A stretch of 21,159 bases of DNA from Pelargonium nanum. Lineage: Eukaryota; Streptophyta; Magnoliopsida; Geraniales; Geraniaceae. The notes beneath the pieces are model-generated. The model worked only from the letters and a program-made list of their open reading frames with translations. It was not told where the DNA came from and did not search any database. Made by a program: the position numbers and the translations under genes. The DNA lies in contig JAYMTF010001819.1 in the NCBI GenBank assembly GCA_036897485.1, forward strand, positions 1 through 21,159. Reading direction: 5' to 3'. Shown in pieces: positions 19,249 to 21,159 of this stretch (within the stretch, counting starts at the first letter, position 1; the number at the start of each line of letters is the position of its first letter).

Positions 19249-19812
19249 TAGAGAGAAAAAAAACTCTCATATATGATTTTTTTGGCTGAGACCCTCAATC
19301 AATAAATTATGTCGAATTAGATGATATTATATGAGCGATTTACACTCATATTCGCCCCAATGAATTTTTGGGCGCGGAGCGTTTTGTTTGTATTTTGGTT
19401 GAGAGTCTCAGGAAATTTGTATTGGCTGAGATTCTGGATACTATATATGTAAAGAGAGAAAAAAAAAAAAAAAAAGACTTTCAGCAAAAATGTATTGGTT
19501 GAAATTCTCCGCCAAGAAATCATGGCCAATTGGATGATGTCACATCAACGATTAACACTCATACCCGCTCTAATGATTTTTGGCCAATAATCATGATCAG
19601 TTAGGTGAGATTACTGATACTCATATAGAGACAAAAAGACTCTCAGTCACGATCTATTGGCCAAGAGTATGGCCAATTAGGTGATGTCACATCAACGATT
19701 GACATTCATAGCCGTTCCAGTGAACACGCTCCGCCCGGATCCGTTTTATTTATCTCTTAACTGAGAGTCTTAGCCAATTTATATCAGTTGAGATTCCTGA
19801 TAATATAGATAT
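19249..19812. repeat. Three diverged tandem copies of a ~185-base unit
   Basis: Three units begin near 19249, 19446 and 19621, each with an 'atatagaga.a.aaaa' run and then 'ctctcag/ctttcag', 'attggc.ga', 'ggccaatt.g.tgatgtcacatcaacgatt.acattcat' and a 'cg.tc.a.tga' block. Unit 2 holds a poly(A) tract of about 17 bases (19459-19475). The array ends about 30 bases before the Mutator-like element. It may be a minisatellite or an end repeat of another transposon. Confidence 0.6.
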
Positions 19813-19841
19813 ATATAAACCAATCATCAATTAATTATTTA

Positions 19842-21053
19842 GGATTAATGTCATCAATGGTACACGAACTTTAACTCAATATCCAATTTAGTACATAAAA
19901 CTTTTAAATAAACAATTTTATGCACGAACTTTTGATTTCTGCCTAATTTAATACATATAATTATCTCAATTTAACTGAATTTAACTGAATTGTTATAAGT
20001 TGTTGATGTGGCAATTTGTAAGCTGACGAGACATGCTGACATGGACAAAATCTGACATGGCAAAGAAGAAGAAAAAAAATGAAAAGTACTATTATACCCC
20101 TACTATAAATATACATCTTAGAAATCTTGTCAAACCCTAAATCATTCATCACTTCCAACCAAATGCAAGAAAGAATTAAGCAGTTAATCTTCTGCTTCAA
20201 AATTGTAAATTGTAGTTTTGATATTTCAAAATTGTAAATTGTAGTCTTGTCCAATACAAAAATAAATTATCAGATTATATTTTGAGTTTGAATATATTTC
20301 CGGAAAAGCACCATTATCACAAGAGGACTTTTTCTTAATAAAGATTTGTGGTTATCGATTTTGATGTATGGATTATAGAATTTTGATTCAATTACTCTGC
20401 GCAAAATGGTGGGAGGGGTTTTGAATTTAATCTAAATGTTAAAATTGGTTTGTCATATCACTAACATTTGATTATTGACTAGCAATATGAAACTAATATT
20501 AATACAATATACTTTCAAAAAAATATCAAATACAATACCAAATCTGCATATAGTTATGTAAATTGATACTATCATGAAACTGAAATTAGGTTGAAATTGG
20601 CATAACAAGCTCAAATTAAAATTGTTCATGTATCCTGTGTTCTAGAAAGAAAAAAAAGTTGTTCATGTAACCATTGAATTATTGTGGCATAAGCTTTTAC
20701 GATTTTTTTTGTCATTTTTGAGTCTAGTATGAAGAACAAAACAGTTAAATAAATTTTGATTTGAGTTGAGTTGAACAAGTAGTAATAACTATTTATTGGT
20801 TTTTTTTCTCTTATTTTCCACATTAGCTTATGAATCCACGTCATCACCACACATTATTTTGTCCATGTCAGCATGCTCGTCATCGTTTTCTACATGTCAG
20901 CATGCCACATCATCAACTACTAATTGTAGGTTAACAAAATGTATTTAATTGGATTGAAATTAAAAGTTTATGTATCAAATTGAGTTTTTTAAAGTTTGAT
21001 GTACTAAATTGGATATTGAGTAAAAATTCATGTACCATTTGTGACATTAATCC
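19842..21053. mobile_element. Mutator-like non-autonomous element (MULE/MITE) with long terminal inverted repeats
   Basis: The left end ggattaatgtcatcaatgg and the inverted right end ggattaatgtcacaaatgg start terminal inverted repeats that remain alignable for about 215 bases, to the shared block catgctgacatggacaaaat (left about 20032-20051, right complement about 20857-20876). The element is 1,212 bases long and is flanked by a perfect 9-base direct repeat AATTATTTA (19833-19841 and 21054-21062). Long inverted repeats plus 9-base duplications are the hallmark of Mutator-like elements. No transposase frame is present; longer frames within it run through the inverted repeats and are not convincing. 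The interior (about 20060-20840) is AT-rich and contains promoter-like signals, described as a finding. Confidence 0.88.
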
Positions 21054-21159
21054 AATTATTTACTTTGTTCTAAAAAAATAAGGAAAAATATTTTTCCATG
21101 TATAGCTTTTTACATGTATTTTCACATGTATTTGATATTACTAGTGAAAATGTTTAGGG

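Noticed and set aside
19249..19812. Possible CRISPR-like array
   Set aside because: The three units are ~185 bases and diverged throughout, with no short identical repeats separated by unique spacers, and this is a plant nuclear genome.
19961..20254. 97-codon minus-strand frame inside the Mutator-like element
   Set aside because: It starts or runs through the terminal inverted repeat and has no transposase or other recognisable features.
20626..20850. 74-codon minus-strand frame inside the Mutator-like element
   Set aside because: It is low-complexity, AT-rich and short, without a known motif.

Overview
The window is nuclear DNA of a flowering plant, most likely a eudicot. The genes are split by GT-AG introns and carry secretory signals and plant-specific families (two pectin methylesterases with inhibitor-like pro-regions, a PMEI-type inhibitor, an ATL RING-H2 ligase, a plant soluble epoxide hydrolase). 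The AT-rich spacers are full of small transposons. The species cannot be named from the sequence alone.

Layout: 1-630 is an AT-rich spacer with a SINE relic. 754-3889 (+) is pectin methylesterase gene 1 (four exons, 561 aa predicted). 3963-6400 is a 2.4 kb spacer with degenerate tandem repeats, an unusual inverted-repeat cluster and a (CT)n tract. 6407-8853 (+) is pectin methylesterase gene 2 (two exons, 540 aa), with palindromic repeats and a hAT-type MITE in its intron. 9711-10536 (-) is a PMEI/invertase-inhibitor-like gene (two exons, 192 aa). 11464-12240 (-) is an intronless ATL-type RING-H2 ligase. 13607-13755 is a complete tRNA-derived SINE with target-site duplication. 14809-17964 (+) is a soluble epoxide hydrolase (three exons, 318 aa). 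17981-21159 holds no gene that I can support: a duplicated 3' flank of the hydrolase gene, two tandem MITE-like copies, a three-copy ~185 bp repeat, and a complete 1,212 bp Mutator-like non-autonomous element with ~215 bp terminal inverted repeats and a perfect 9 bp target-site duplication.

The first half is a pectin-modification cluster: two tandem, diverged PME genes (same orientation, one shared phase-1 intron) beside a secreted protein of the inhibitor fold. PME gene 1 is canonical: full PMEI pro-domain with four cysteines, an RKLL processing site, and all five catalytic positions. PME gene 2 keeps the whole catalytic set, but its pro-region lacks the first helical hairpin with its cysteine pair and has SSKKLE where a basic RRLL/RKLL site is expected. 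The ATL ligase and epoxide hydrolase have no obvious functional tie to the PMEs; the hydrolase acts on lipid epoxides.

No unknown multi-gene system is convincing here. The strongest non-routine observations are the intact Mutator-like element with a gene-promoter-like interior, the SINE and hAT MITE with target-site duplications, the interleaved A-B-A'-B' inverted repeats at 5566-5706, the altered pro-region of PME gene 2, and the duplicated 3' flank of the hydrolase gene. All splice sites are read by eye from GT-AG signals and protein-family continuity.
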